DNA of 64,000 nucleotides, from contig NC_067204.1 of assembly GCF_026262505.1 (NCBI RefSeq), positions 10,511,797-10,575,796 on the forward strand, given 5' to 3'. The number at the start of each line of letters is the position of its first letter. Positions within the stretch are counted from its first letter, which is position 1. The notes beneath the pieces were generated by a model. That model was not told the origin of the DNA and ran no database searches. It was given only the letters and a program-made list of their open reading frames with translations. The position numbers and the translations under genes were made by a program. Shown here in pieces: positions 1-10,390 of this stretch. The DNA is from Trichomonas vaginalis G3 (taxonomy: Eukaryota > Parabasalia > Trichomonadida > Trichomonadidae).

Positions 1-1
1 A

Positions 2-586
2 ATGACCGAAGAAGTTGAAACGGTAGATTTGACACCACAAACAAAAAGTTCAGAACCATTGTCAAAACCTGTCAAAGAACTTACAGATGAAGAGAAAAAT
101 TCAATAATAGAAAGTGCCAGGTCTGGAAATACAAACCCTAACTACAAAGTCACTTTTCATAAAAATGGAACGGCTAGTATCTCAAAAAAGAAACAGACTC
201 TCACAAATAAAATATTGAAGTCTGAAGGAGCTTTCGAGACAACAGATGGAAAAGTTTACTTCACTGACCAACAGTTCATTATAGAACATCTCATTGACTT
301 AGAGTCGAAATATTCTAAACTTTACAACAAACACAAAAAGTTGAAAGGAAAACAAAAACAAATGGCATATGATATTTATGAAGATGTTGACGACACAACT
401 GTTCCTGCAAGTGAAGTAAAGTCAGAGAAACCGAAAAGTGACGAAAAACCGATAGAAGAAGAAAAACCAAAAACTGAAGATAAACCAAAACCAAAGTTTA
501 GTTTGGAAACTAAACCAAGTCAACCTTCATTAGCTGGTATGGGTTGGCGTCAAAGACTTATGGCAGCAGGCGGTTATGTAAAGTAA
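2..586 (+). CDS. small-domain protein with acidic, Lys/Pro-rich tail (element A)
   Basis: The reading frame opens with ATG at base 2 and encodes 194 residues; a longer upstream start cannot be excluded. Residues about 28-70 (EEKNSIIESARSG..., then FHKNGTASISKKKQTL) resemble the N-terminus of the proteins at 19336-19770 and 21909-22145 in element B, so this is a recurring small Maverick domain. The middle is coiled-coil-like (LESKYSKLYNKHKKLKGKQ) and the C-terminal third is a Lys/Glu/Pro-rich low-complexity linker ending in a short Gly/Arg segment. Function is unknown; a virion or DNA-binding structural role is only a guess. The gene looks whole apart from the uncertain start. Confidence 0.6.
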   Translation: MTEEVETVDLTPQTKSSEPLSKPVKELTDEEKNSIIESARSGNTNPNYKVTFHKNGTASISKKKQTLTNKILKSEGAFETTDGKVYFTDQQFIIEHLIDLESKYSKLYNKHKKLKGKQKQMAYDIYEDVDDTTVPASEVKSEKPKSDEKPIEEEKPKTEDKPKPKFSLETKPSQPSLAGMGWRQRLMAAGGYVK

Positions 587-617
587 AGAAAAAAAATATT
601 TTTTTATTTTATTTGAA

Positions 618-722
618 ATGTACGCTGAGTTTGTTGGAGAAGACCGTTGGGAAACTTGTTTGTTAGATGAGAAATATGAAATGGCATACCATTTTAAAAC
701 AATATATTTTTACATATATTAA
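618..722 (+). CDS. possible tiny ORF, 34 aa (element A)
   Basis: ATG at 618 reads 34 codons to TAA, and the next ATG (723) follows that stop directly. The upstream bases are T-rich, as before other element genes. The product (MYAEFVGEDRWETCLLDEKY...) has no recognised family. Its abutting position with the next frame is the main support; it could equally be non-coding leader. Confidence 0.25.
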   Translation: MYAEFVGEDRWETCLLDEKYEMAYHFKTIYFYIY

Positions 723-980
723 ATGCTTCAGGTTGAAAAACAAAGAACAAAAGTAGCAGATACAAAACCGTTAGACTATATCTTTACAAATGCTGGTAGG
801 ACTATTTCAGATGAAGAAATTTCATCCCGAGCATACAGGTTTGACTATCCAATTCGTTGGCTTCAAAGTCCTTCAGATGCAAAGGCAATAGCATTTAGAA
901 GAGTTTTGTTTTCAAATAGAACTAACGCATTTATGTTCGCAGTATATTTTCATGGGCAGTATAAAGGTCCATTTCAATAG
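723..980 (+). CDS. hypothetical 85-aa protein (element A)
   Basis: The frame runs from an ATG at 723 to TAG at 980, directly between the tiny frame at 618-722 and the split minor capsid gene beginning at 995. The product is basic at the N-terminus and mixed hydrophobic/aromatic at the C-terminus (AFMFAVYFHGQYKGPF). No family is recognised. Gene spacing of a few to 15 bases on both sides is typical of Maverick virion clusters, which supports it as real. Confidence 0.45.
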   Translation: MLQVEKQRTKVADTKPLDYIFTNAGRTISDEEISSRAYRFDYPIRWLQSPSDAKAIAFRRVLFSNRTNAFMFAVYFHGQYKGPFQ

Positions 981-994
981 ACAAATTTGACGAA

Positions 995-1079
995 ATGAGA
1001 ATCTTTACAGTTCGTTCAGACGAAAGTCTTGAGAAAACTCTAAATGACTTTCAAACTCAAATGAACAAATATTATTGGG
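995..1079 (+). pseudogene. 5' part of penton-like minor capsid gene of element A, cut by element B
   Basis: A frame opening at ATG 995 (MRIFTVRSDESL...) runs straight into the left end of element B. The rest of the gene resumes beyond the right end of B (from 22775). The break is caused by the nested insertion and is marked by the ATTGGG duplication. Confidence 0.7.
1074..1079. repeat. left target-site duplication of element B (ATTGGG)
   Basis: ATTGGG at 1074-1079 abuts the left terminus of element B and recurs at 22775-22780 directly after its right terminus. Six bases is within the 5-6 bp usual for Maverick/Polinton integration. Confidence 0.93.
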
Positions 1080-1725
1080 AGTTAGTATCCCTATCTTGGG
1101 TACGGCGGCACTGCGTTCCACCTTACCCAAGATAACGGTTTGACACTTTACAAAACCGCTAATGTATATTTTACAACACAAACACAAACACTAACTTAAC
1201 CTTAAATATTTACAAAACCACCAACCACTTCACCTCACCAACATTTCGCTAACGACTTCACTAATGAAAAAATAAACGTTCTCACTAACGTTCCCACTAA
1301 TGTTCTCATTTACAAAAGTATTGCAGCGCTTCCCATTGCTGTGCTTCACACAATAGTTCATATTCTTCAGTATCGCTGCTGTCACTCCAATCGTCAGAGT
1401 CAAAGTCACTGTCAAAATAAATGTTAGTAAGTTTTGACAAAGCTAATGAAACACGCTTACCGTTTGTATCTATTGCTTTTATATATCTCCCATTATGTTT
1501 GTTGTCATAAATGCTTAAACTAACTTTACCCTTTCTCCCTCGTATCTGATAGAATGTATTTTCACGAGGAACGAAGAACAAGTTCTTGAACTCATGACCG
1601 TTGTAGTTTGTTATCTCAATAGTTTTCGTCATTACATCCAAATAAAAATTTTCAGTAAAAATAAAACTAACGTTAAAAATTTCTCATAACATAAACGTTC
1701 TCATTACTTTATAACTCTCTTCCTT
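1080..1725 (+). repeat. left terminal inverted repeat of element B
   Basis: This 646-bp arm is the reverse complement of 22129-22774. The match starts at the AGTTAGTATCCC terminus and ends inside the C-terminal codons of the flanking genes. Each arm carries one complete copy of the same small gene. Its outer 60 bases are unusually G+C-rich for this genome. Confidence 0.93.
1306..1632 (-). CDS. TIR-borne acidic protein, left copy
   Basis: The frame encodes about 108 residues from ATG at 1632 (MTKTIEITNYNGHEFKN...). The N-terminal two thirds is mixed beta-like and basic (YQIRGRKGKVSLSIYDN); the C-terminus holds an acidic Asp/Ser run (FDSDFDSDDWSDSSDTEEYE). An identical protein is encoded in the right arm at 22222-22548, so the gene is carried entirely within the inverted repeat. 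No family is recognised. Keeping an open frame in both arms suggests it is, or recently was, a real gene rather than spacer. Confidence 0.6.
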   Translation of the reverse strand: MTKTIEITNYNGHEFKNLFFVPRENTFYQIRGRKGKVSLSIYDNKHNGRYIKAIDTNGKRVSLALSKLTNIYFDSDFDSDDWSDSSDTEEYELLCEAQQWEALQYFCK

Positions 1726-2216
1726 GGTTTCTTTTTAGTTGCTTTCTTCACGTCTGTCTCCAACTTGACTGTCTTTCTTCTTCGGCCGTAATGATACCAG
1801 TTACTTCCACCAGTCAATGGGTCAAATGGTCTTTCGTAAGGGTTTCCATACATTCCATAGGGACCATACGGAAGAACTACTGGTGGAGGAAGAGTTCCAT
1901 CGACTCTATTTAAATGCATTGTTTCACCTTTCATCTGGTCATTAAAGTCTTTTGCGTGTTTTGCAAACTCATCGTCCTTTCCTAAAGCATTTTCTGACTC
2001 AGTCGCAACCAAATTGGATGCTTTATTTATGAGTCCTATTTTATTTAATCTTAACTTCTTTGCAACCCAGCCTCCAATCTTTCCTTTATTTGCATCTAAT
2101 GTCTTCGAAACTCTTCCTCCACTCATTTTATTTACTGCGTCATAAGCTCCAAGTGCTTTTGCTCCAAATGCTAATGCTTTTGTTCCCATTGCGCCTAAAG
2201 CTGCCCAAGCTACCAT
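1704..2216 (-). CDS. Gly/Ala-rich virion-like protein with basic tail (element B)
   Basis: The frame encodes 170 residues from ATG at 2216. The N-terminus is hydrophobic and rich in Ala and Gly (MVAWAALGAMGTKALAFGAK), the middle has a Tyr/Gly/Pro stretch (PYGPYGMYGNPY), and the C-terminus is strongly basic (KKATKKKPRKRVIK). Such a layout suits a minor virion component that binds membrane or DNA, but no homology can be claimed. It abuts the genes at 2217-2414 and 2415-3296 with no spacing, so these three are probably one expression block. Its stop codon region lies within the left inverted repeat. Confidence 0.6.
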   Translation of the reverse strand: MVAWAALGAMGTKALAFGAKALGAYDAVNKMSGGRVSKTLDANKGKIGGWVAKKLRLNKIGLINKASNLVATESENALGKDDEFAKHAKDFNDQMKGETMHLNRVDGTLPPPVVLPYGPYGMYGNPYERPFDPLTGGSNWYHYGRRRKTVKLETDVKKATKKKPRKRVIK

Positions 2217-2414
2217 TTACACCATATTAAAATCATCTCTCTTCAATATTATCTCATAAAAGTTCTCGTTACTGGAGAAAGTCAATGAAACATAAACATT
2301 CTCATTCATAAACTTCTTTCTTATATCATCTATTCGCTTCAAAATGTCTGAACAATTGCTAACATCTTCTACAACAGTTATTTCATCATGAATGACCTTC
2401 AAGAACAAGCTCAT
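2217..2414 (-). CDS. hypothetical 65-aa protein (element B)
   Basis: A short frame (MSLFLKVIHDEITVVEDVSN...) with an ATG at 2414, abutting the penton-like gene upstream and the Gly/Ala-rich gene downstream. It is acidic and beta-strand-like, with no recognised family. Its exact end-to-end packing with two convincing genes is the main evidence. Confidence 0.5.
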   Translation of the reverse strand: MSLFLKVIHDEITVVEDVSNCSDILKRIDDIRKKFMNENVYVSLTFSSNENFYEIILKRDDFNMV

Positions 2415-3296
2415 TTAATATGCTATTAAAATCATCTCAATAATGAGTCCATCCTTTCCATCTTTAGGTAGCACAACATCTTTCATTGAAGAAGGTTCGA
2501 CAAGTCTTATGTTAAACTTACTGACAAAGTTTGTTATACTATAATGCTTCGGTGGCGAATACATGTAGTTTGAAAGACATAATATAGATTCTTCAGCAAA
2601 TTCACTTATACTGGATTTTATAACAATGTTCTCACGAGACCAAATACCACCAATTGACAATCTTGTAAGCAATCCTGCTGAACCTTCAACTGTAAACGTC
2701 GATGGTAACATTCCACGAAGGTCATCTATTGACATCTTTGAGTCACTGAATTTAAATATTTTCTTAAAGCAATCGTCATTATCTAACCATGCAATAGCTT
2801 TGAAGTTTTCATTCGAATATACATCTGCTTCATTAAATGTAAAACCTGACTTCTTTGCAGAGATGACTTTAAAATCTATTGAGTTTGTTTCAAAATTATA
2901 TGCTATGCTAACTTCTGAAGGTAATGGATGTCCTTCCGCAGTCAGTTGTTCTCTCACTACCGTTTGAAGCTTTGTGTTAAAAACTTTCATGTCATCTCCT
3001 GTGTCTAGGTTCACATACACAGCAACAGGAAAACTATCTTGCTTCTTTGTTTCATCATTATACCTCAAAACATTAAAGTTCTTCAATAATATTGTTCTTC
3101 CTGCTGGAATACTTCGAACCTGTCTGATTTCAATAGCTTTCTCACCTCCTACATACTCTACCCAGTGCCTTGGATATTCATAAGTATACTGACTTTCTTG
3201 AATTTTGGTAGGTTTCATCATAACGTGTTCATAGTATATCTTTATACTCTTGTCAGTTAGACTCGGTGCTATGTTCTGAATATTTCTGACTTGCAT
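2415..3296 (-). CDS. penton-like minor capsid protein, copy 1 (element B)
   Basis: I start this gene at the ATG at 3296 (MQVRNIQNIAPSL...), giving 293 residues, because the longer frame overlaps the divergent ATPase gene at 3313. The C-terminal third has the pattern IWSRENIVIKSSIS ... YSPPKHYSI ... PKDGKDGLIIE, which lines up with IWDRKQAILYSNLS ... PNPKYYKL ... PPDHKDCLYIE in 18169-19026 and with the frame at 22846-23280. I read these as one family of penton or minor capsid (jelly-roll) proteins known to accompany the major capsid protein in Polintons; that role is inferred from position and length. This copy looks whole. Confidence 0.55.
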   Translation of the reverse strand: MQVRNIQNIAPSLTDKSIKIYYEHVMMKPTKIQESQYTYEYPRHWVEYVGGEKAIEIRQVRSIPAGRTILLKNFNVLRYNDETKKQDSFPVAVYVNLDTGDDMKVFNTKLQTVVREQLTAEGHPLPSEVSIAYNFETNSIDFKVISAKKSGFTFNEADVYSNENFKAIAWLDNDDCFKKIFKFSDSKMSIDDLRGMLPSTFTVEGSAGLLTRLSIGGIWSRENIVIKSSISEFAEESILCLSNYMYSPPKHYSITNFVSKFNIRLVEPSSMKDVVLPKDGKDGLIIEMILIAY

Positions 3297-3312
3297 TTTT
3301 AATGGAGATAAA

Positions 3313-4199
3313 ATGAAGCATTTAATACATGACGTAGATGAAGACATGAATGAAACTACAGACAAACTTAACTCTTCTCTCATTCTTCCTTTCAGTAAGG
3401 ACTATGAGTTCTGTTCAAATGGCGTTTATTTCTATTGTGGAAAGATGGGTTCAGGTAAGACATTTAATTTAATTCGTCATATACTCATAACAGAACGTTT
3501 AGGAAATGACTCATATTATGACCAAATCATTATATCAGCAACTTCAGACTCTATGGACTCAACAGCGAAAACATTTATGTCAAAAGTTCAAGCCTCTGTC
3601 GTTAAAGTTCCAGACAGTGAACTCATTGAATTTCTTCAACGTTACATTCGACGTAAGAGGAAATATTATGCCATCGTTGAATTTATACAGTCAGGAATGC
3701 AAAAGACTTCTGAGGAGATGGAAAGAATTATTGACAAACACCACTTACGTCAGTACTCAGGAGTTTACGATATGAAACGACTGACAAACTACATTCTATC
3801 AAAACTTTCAAAATACCCCTTCAAAAAATATCTTCAAAACACTCTGCTCGTTTGCGACGACTTCGCCGGAAAGGTTTAGTGTCAAAACCAGACTCACCAT
3901 TAGCTAACATCATTACTAAAGTCAGACATTACCACTTAACTGTAGCAATACTTATGCAAACATGGAGGTTTTTAGCTTTAAACATAAAACGTCTCATAAC
4001 TGACTTCGTTATCTTTCAAGGTTTCTCACGTTATGATATTGAACTCATTTGGAAACAGTCAGGTATAACATTACCTTTTGAAGAAATTTGGGAAGCATAT
4101 AAGTCTCTCATCTCTCCTCGTTCATACCTTGAGATTCATATCATGACTAATACCATTAAAGTCAAAAATATTCCATGGGAACGACCAACATTGTTTTAA
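3313..4199 (+). pseudogene. FtsK/HerA-type packaging ATPase of element B (broken)
   Basis: This is the genome-packaging ATPase found in Polintons, adenovirus-like and large DNA viruses, which drives DNA into the capsid. A Walker A motif GKMGSGKT lies at about residues 43-50 (near base 3440) and a Walker B-like stretch TLLVCDD near base 3850. The downstream part keeps the conserved tail (AILMQTWRFL..., then ...SYLEIHIMTNTIKV). It is divergently arranged with the penton-like gene at 2415-3296. The gene carries about one break. Confidence 0.85.
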
Positions 4200-4278
4200 A
4201 GTTTAACCTTCAATTGACTGATGGTAAACAAATTCCATGCATCTCTGTCGCCATTTCTGTTAATATTTTTGCTGTCAT

Positions 4279-4596
4279 TCATATCATCCACTTCCCATCC
4301 GTTAGCTTTTGAGGATATGCGTTAGAATAGCTGTTCTTAAATGAAGGCTTTTCACCTTTGAGAGCATAAACTCTATAACTTTCTGCATACTTTATGTTTG
4401 AACCTCCTGAGCCATCATTGACATAAATTTTTATAGGCTTCCACCCTTTGTTCATGTTCCTGCTTCTTCCCTTAGCTCTTTTGTTCAGTAGTTCTACATC
4501 TTTATACACAGCTCCTGTCTCAGTGAATTCAACAATATTTTCATTCGTTAGCTTTACATTCAAACCCTTGTCGAGTATATTGTTCATTTCATACAT
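4279..4596 (-). CDS. hypothetical 105-aa protein (element B)
   Basis: ATG at 4596 (or 4587) gives about 105 residues; a longer frame would overlap the divergent gene at 4622. The product is basic and polar (LLNKRAKGRSRNMNKGWKPI, then GGSNIKYAESYRVYALKGEK). No family is recognised. An adenain-type protease, expected somewhere in a Maverick, was considered, but no His/Asp/Cys pattern is visible. Confidence 0.45.
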   Translation of the reverse strand: MYEMNNILDKGLNVKLTNENIVEFTETGAVYKDVELLNKRAKGRSRNMNKGWKPIKIYVNDGSGGSNIKYAESYRVYALKGEKPSFKNSYSNAYPQKLTDGKWMI

Positions 4597-4621
4597 ATAA
4601 AAGGTTTTTATTCTATATGAA

Positions 4622-5032
4622 ATGAGAAGCAAATCCATCTTAGCTGGTGCCGTTAATGTTCCAATTGAACCAACATCAAATGTTGACTCACGAACGACAA
4701 ACAATATTGTCATAAAGAACTATAGTTCAGAGTGTTTGAAAGAAAAAGAACCAGAACTGAAATCCGTGAATTTAAACTCAGCTTCAAACGCTAACGCTAC
4801 ATCAGATGTTAAGTTAGAGTATCCACCACTGGACCAAATTCTTTCAAGAGAAGCCAACGACAACCCTTACACAAATGTTCAAACAAATCCTTCAGATAAC
4901 GTAGACCATTACCTTCTTCAGTTATACCAAACAATTTTACTCAAAGACGATAAGAAGCTTTTGACAAATCTTATAAGCAAGAACCAAATAATTCTAACAA
5001 AGGAGGACCTTGAAAAGTTATATCACGAATAA
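4622..5032 (+). CDS. hypothetical 136-aa protein (element B)
   Basis: The frame starts at ATG 4622, 25 bases from the divergent gene. The product is Asn/Ser-rich at the N-terminus and ends in a leucine-rich helical segment (DHYLLQLYQTILLKDDKKLL). It may be a small structural protein. Bases 5033-5236 immediately downstream also read open in another frame without an ATG (TGKQCVIDYLDPEIECC...), so the gene or its neighbour may once have been longer; the unit is probably broken about once. Confidence 0.4.
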   Translation: MRSKSILAGAVNVPIEPTSNVDSRTTNNIVIKNYSSECLKEKEPELKSVNLNSASNANATSDVKLEYPPLDQILSREANDNPYTNVQTNPSDNVDHYLLQLYQTILLKDDKKLLTNLISKNQIILTKEDLEKLYHE

Positions 5033-5231
5033 CAGGGAAACAATGTGTCATTGACTATCTCGACCCTGAAATCGAATGCTGTGGTCAAACGCCACCATTC
5101 ATGAAAATAGGTAACATCCGCATCATTGAAACACCAGGAACTACAGGAGTTGAGTTTAAGTATAAATATTCGAACGAATATACAAAACTTTCAACAGAAT
5201 ATAAACTTTGTTTGAAATATGTTTTAGTAAA

Positions 5232-5501
5232 TTAAAGCAATTTGTAATATCTATCCAAAACTTCTTCAACAGTATCGAACTCATCTTCATAATGCAAACC
5301 TAATCTTATTGACTTGGTGCAGTTTTCACTAACACAATATAGCGCTTTGCGCTCGGCGCCTTTGACGCCTTTTTCTGTTCTCTTGACTGACATAACTAAT
5401 TCATTTGTTTCATCAAACAGCAACAACCAAAGTTCATGACCTAATACATAACATTCATACTTTATATTTTTAGCTCTGAGTTCTCTTGTAAGCTGTTGCA
5501 T
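5232..5501 (-). CDS. hypothetical 89-aa protein (element B)
   Basis: ATG at 5501 opens a frame encoding MQQLTRELRAKNIKYECYVL... It is of mixed charge with an acidic C-terminus (DEFDTVEEVLDRYYKLL). It overlaps the end of the capsid-like remnant at 5462-6241 by 40 bases on the same strand, as tightly packed element genes often do. No family is recognised. Confidence 0.45.
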   Translation of the reverse strand: MQQLTRELRAKNIKYECYVLGHELWLLLFDETNELVMSVKRTEKGVKGAERKALYCVSENCTKSIRLGLHYEDEFDTVEEVLDRYYKLL

Positions 5502-6241
5502 TTAATATTTTCTAAAAAGTCAACTTCAACAGTCATTCGCACTGGTGCCTTCAGTTCTACAGGCTCGCCTTGAAAGTCAACAAGTCTGAATTGCATGTCT
5601 TTCAAATTATGAGGACTAATGCGAATCCATTTACCTAAATGAGTTGCTATGACAGGAACGTTTGGAATGAACATTGAATTGACTGCATAACAGAAAGACT
5701 TATATTTACTGAACCTTTACTATTAACTCCTGAAATGCCTGTGACATTAGCTATTTTAGACTCAATGTACAAACAATTACCATAACATACGTATGGAACA
5801 GATTTCATCTCAATCGTTTTGTCAACACTTTTCAAAGGAAATGTCATATGGTATGCACCCAGAAGCAATTGAACTCTATGACTCATTCGTGTTATCTTAA
5901 ACTCCTTTGCATAACTGAACTTCAAAACTCCTGCAATAAGTTTAACATTCATTAAGTTTTCTTCGTTATCCTTGTTTATTGTAGTATTTATGAGAGCATT
6001 TAACACTCCAGCTAATGTTTCCATCTTATATTCTACATTATTGTGAAATCTTATTTCGTGCTTCTTTCCATCTATTTCAAACTCCATGAAATCTGTTTCA
6101 TCTGTTATGACAAAAGTTGCGATAGTATTGAAGTCAACAACTCTGAAAGCAAGTGCTTCATTCTGAAGACCTAAGTTTGTTTGTAGCTTTACTGTCCGTA
6201 TTCGTTTGGGTCTGTACTTTGCAAATAGAACAACATTTTAT
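5462..6241 (-). pseudogene. second capsid-like (jelly-roll type) gene remnant of element B
   Basis: Minus-strand coding pieces here resemble the element A gene at 31737-32533. Both share a middle segment with a GKK motif before an aromatic strand, and a C-terminal strand pattern (here LVDFQGEPVELKAPVRMTVE; there LVDANFVPVKLLCPMYLSMT). I read this as a minor capsid or fibre-anchoring gene; the exact role is unknown. It is broken, with about two breaks. Confidence 0.5.
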
Positions 6242-6253
6242 TCTCATTAAAAT

Positions 6254-9249
6254 ATGAGTATAGCTGCATATGCGTATGAAGCTGACAGAGCTAAACGTTT
6301 ATATTTTGGTCAATACTCTCTCACACTTACTGACAAATATATTGTTATCAGTGATGGAAATACTGAGAAATACATAACATGGAAGGACTATGAAAAGTTT
6401 GACCCTATTTTAACTCCATGTACTTGCCATTCATTGTAAATGGTGAAGTTGTCATGAAGAACGACACAACAGTATATAAGTCTGTATATGAAGCGTTAGA
6501 ATATATGTTGAATTATAATCCCGAAAGATTTGACCCAAGCACTACACCATGTGCAATGCCTTTTATTAAGGACGGTGAAATCGTAAGAGTTCCGGATTCA
6601 ACGGTTTACACAGCTGTTCAAAACAGTTTACAAAACATTTTAGCGAATATCTTTAATTCAGAAACTACAGAAATAAAATTACCATATATAACAGATGCTA
6701 AAGAAATTAAATCAAAAACGACAACATTATTTACGTCACTTAATGATTTAATGACTTATATCATTAATATTCCTGCACCAACTACAGCATTTGATCCAAA
6801 CTCGACGGTTTGCAGTGTACCTTTCATTAACGACAGTTCATTAATTACTTTAAGGGATTCGACAGTAAATGAATCATTAAAGGCGTCATTAATGAAAATC
6901 ATTGATTTTAATTCATTCACGAATACATATAATTCATTCATTAATGTTTCATATGCTTCTAAAGAAGGTGAGCCAAAAACTATCAATAAAGCGGTGTATG
7001 AAATAAAAGCATCAACGACGAAATTGAATTCGTTAACTTTTGACGGTGATAGTTTCGTTAATGACATAACATCGGGGAAAACAATTTTAACGAAAGAATA
7101 CTTAAAATCTCATGTTAGTGAGTTTCGTTGAAATTGAAAAAGAAGGTGGAATTAAGTTCGATCCACTGAATTTCATTTTCAGCTTAGCGAATGCGGGGGT
7201 TAGTTTCGCTGAAATGGACAACAATACAGAGTGAAATAAATGCAATATGGACGTTTTTGGGGTCAAAAGCGGGAATGGGTGAGCTTGTAAATGCTGCAAG
7301 AACATTAGGTGAAACAGGAAATTTTGTAGATGGTTTTAAAAGACTTGTTTCAAATGTTTTAACAACACAAAGAAATTATTTAGATATACCGTACATAACG
7401 GACGGATTTTCGACAGATAGCAACAAACCCTCCGGTTATGGCTGCGTTGATGATGGTTAGAGATATAAAACACGTAACGACGGGAACGAAGAACATGAAC
7501 AACAGGATACTGGTCGGGTTATTCGAGACATTAAAAACGTGTATCGAAGTTATTGATTTATTTAGAGGTGTTAATGATTCAATTTCAAATCATTCTATAA
7601 CCCTCGATGAAGAGAATAAATTAACAGATTATATATTCGTCATTATTGCAGAATTAATGAAGAGAATAAATGAAAAAGGAATTGGTGATATCATTAATGT
7701 CAGCGATGTAATGATGAAAAGAAATTTTGACTCATTATTTACAAAACCGAAAACAGAATATAGTCTTTATGACGTAATTACCGAATTAATGAAAAAGATT
7801 AATGATAATAAGAGTTCTGGCGGAAGAGTTGAATTAGAAGTGAATGATGTTAATGAGAAATTAGCCGAAAAAGCAAACAAAAATGAGCTTTTAGCTCTGA
7901 GTGATAAAGTCAAGAACCACGTTCATTATATAACTTCAGACGAACAGATTATAACGGACTACCATGGATATTTAACACGAAGTGATGAAGCGAAGACAAA
8001 AAATGTTAATGAAAGAAGATATAAATACATTCGTGCTAAAGGTTATGACATAAGCTGTACTGTACAGTATGATGTAGCTAAAGCACCAGAAGCATTTGGT
8101 TATACCGGTGAAATTTATGCCTCTACTTTCAATGTTAACGGTGTATTAGTTGAACCAAGATTTACTTTGAGAGTTAAGGCAAAAATAACGTTTGAAGATG
8201 CTATTAAAAGTAAAGCTGACAAAGTTGAACTCGAAGCAATGAACAAAGTTTTGAAATCTCATAAACACAACATCTCCGATATAAATGAACTTCAAGCTAC
8301 ATTAGACAGTAAAGCTGACAAGAACCATACACATAAATCCTTCACTACTGTTAGAGCAGACGACATAATATTGAACTTTGACCTTGGTTCAAGTGCACCA
8401 TTAGAAAATCCAAGTACAAGCGTAAAAGATACTCTTAACAGTTTAGATAAGAGTTGCAGGAACATTGAAAGTCATGCCAGAAACTTTGAAGCATATGAAC
8501 TACCAACAATGTTAGATAAGAAAGCAGATAAAACTTATGTGGATGCAGAACTAACAAAGAAATTTTCGAAACCAGATACAATGACATTTACAACAGAAAT
8601 TATAAATGGTGAACCAGCAACTCCATTTGAATTTGTTAGAGGTCTTCAACCAGATACTTTTGAATTTTTCTTGGATAATTCTATTGAACTAACATTACAT
8701 TATAAAAGTGGAACAAATGCAACATTTCATCCGGGAGATACATTCCAAATGGTATTTAATGACATAAGTTCTTTAGAATATGTTTATAGAGTTATGAGCA
8801 TATATGATTTAATATATCCTATAGGAGCTGTTTATACGTCTATGAATCCAATAAATCCAAACACTTTATTTGGTGGTAGATGGTATGAAATAGTTGACAG
8901 TTTTCCATTCTACACTAATACGCAGTCAATGAAGATGGGAGGTTCAAAGAAAATAGGTATTGAAAACCTTCCTTCACATATGCATAGGTTCAGTGGAAGA
9001 ACATCTGTGGAAGGAAACCATTCACATTCAATAACAAAAAGAGGTTATATAAATCTTGCAGCGGGTTCGAATAGACAGGGAATGAACAGATATGATATTC
9101 AACTGACCCCAAAGATTAGCACAGGTATTTTCTGTGGAACTGCAGGAAATCATACACATGTTGTAGCTGGTATTACAGACCCAGCAGGTAATGGAAAAGA
9201 TTATATGCCTCCTTATATAACAATGCACGCTTGGATACGAGTTGGTTAA
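6254..9249 (+). pseudogene. phage-tail-collar-like fibre protein gene of element B (broken)
   Basis: A run of plus-strand coding of nearly 3 kb has the architecture of a bacteriophage tail fibre. The N-terminal half holds repeated segments of the form FDPxxTPCxxPFIxDG (near 6400-6850). The middle has alternating coiled-coil and beta repeats with phage-fibre signatures (KSHKHNISDINELQATLDSK, SKADKNHTH). The last 150 residues match the tail-collar fold: YPIGAVYTSMNPINPNTLFG, GSKKIGIENLPSHMHRFSG, paired GNHSHS/GNHTHV motifs and MPPYITMHAWIRVG at the very end. Phage collar proteins form receptor-binding trimers; here it may have decorated the Maverick virion (inference). The gene carries about three breaks. 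Confidence 0.8.
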
Positions 9250-9269
9250 ACTCTTTAACTTTACATAAA

Positions 9270-10352
9270 TGAGCTTGAAAGAAGTATTCGAACAACATCC
9301 ATGGAGGTCATTTAAGAAGTTCAATGAAGCTGCAAAGAGTGGGGATTTACTAACAGAGCTGAAGTAAAAAGTTCTTTGACAAAAATGTTGTACATCAAAC
9401 AAAAATAAACCCTTACGACTACTTTTTACCAATTTACTCCAACACTCCTGACGCATACCAATTTGACACTCTCATTCAAAGCAGAAAATGTGGCCATAAA
9501 CCATTCCTCATCTTCATAAATGTTAACACTCGTAAAGCATATGCATATCCAATGAAAAATAAAGGAACTCGTGAAGTGTTAAGAGTTTTACAAAAGTTTG
9601 TAGCAGAACATAACCCAAGTACTTTAACATCAGACCAAGACAGTGCATACCTCAGCAATGAAATCACAGAATTTCTCATTAAGCATAACATAACTCACTA
9701 CACTACTGAAGACCATAACCATAACATACTCGGCATCATAAACCGCTTCATAAGGACTCTCAGAGATTTAAACCAAGAGCGAGACTTTACCGAAGAAACA
9801 ATGAAACATTTTCTCGTATATATAATTCCTCAACACATTCTACAACAGGACATACACCAAATTCAATGACACAACAACAAGAAGAAAAGTATATACAAAA
9901 GAAACGAAGCCAAACACAAAATATCAGAAATTCAACACAATTTACCCTCATTCCTGGTACAAAAGTTCGTGTAGTTCTTGACGACAAACCGTTGACAAAG
10001 AAACGTTTAAGGTTAAGTCGAAATATATTATATCGTAGACTCTACGCAAGGTAATGGATATCTTATAAAAGCTGCCGACGACTCTATTGCGTTTTATCCT
10101 CGACATAAATTAGTCGAAAGTAGTAATGGCAAACTTGCTGAAACCATTGACGAAGCAAAGCGAGGAGTGGTTATTGAAATACTTGGCTATAACACAAACG
10201 ATGACACTTATAAAGTAAGATATGAAGGAGGCGTTGAAGATGTTATACCATCTAAGAACTTGAGAGAGTCGAAGCCAACACATCTGGGACCATTAGAGCG
10301 GGAGTACTGGAAAGACAAAAATATGCCAGAAAGAATAAGAAAATTCTTCTAA
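9270..10352 (+). pseudogene. Maverick retroviral-type integrase (c-integrase) of element B, broken
   Basis: The parts follow the order of a Maverick integrase: an N-terminal segment (MSLKEVFEQHPWRSFKKFNE), an rve catalytic core with the first Asp near YQFDTLIQ, the second in TLTSDQDSAYLSNE and the Glu region in TEDHNHNILGIINRFIRTLR, then an SH3/chromo-like C-terminal segment (DDTYKVRYEGGVEDVIPS) and the end LGPLEREYW. The enzyme would join the element's inverted-repeat ends to target DNA and make the 5-6 bp duplication seen at both ends. Several breaks (about four). Confidence 0.9.
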
Positions 10353-10390
10353 ACTTTTTCATTAGATGTAAATCAGACAAAAATAATAAT

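Noticed and set aside
2626-3183. Plus-strand frames opposite the penton-like gene
   Set aside because: They are antisense shadows of a well-supported minus-strand gene with better context.
4279-5236. Adenain-type cysteine protease expected in a Maverick
   Set aside because: I searched the small genes for a His...Asp...Gln...Cys order and saw none, here or elsewhere in A, B or the visible part of C.
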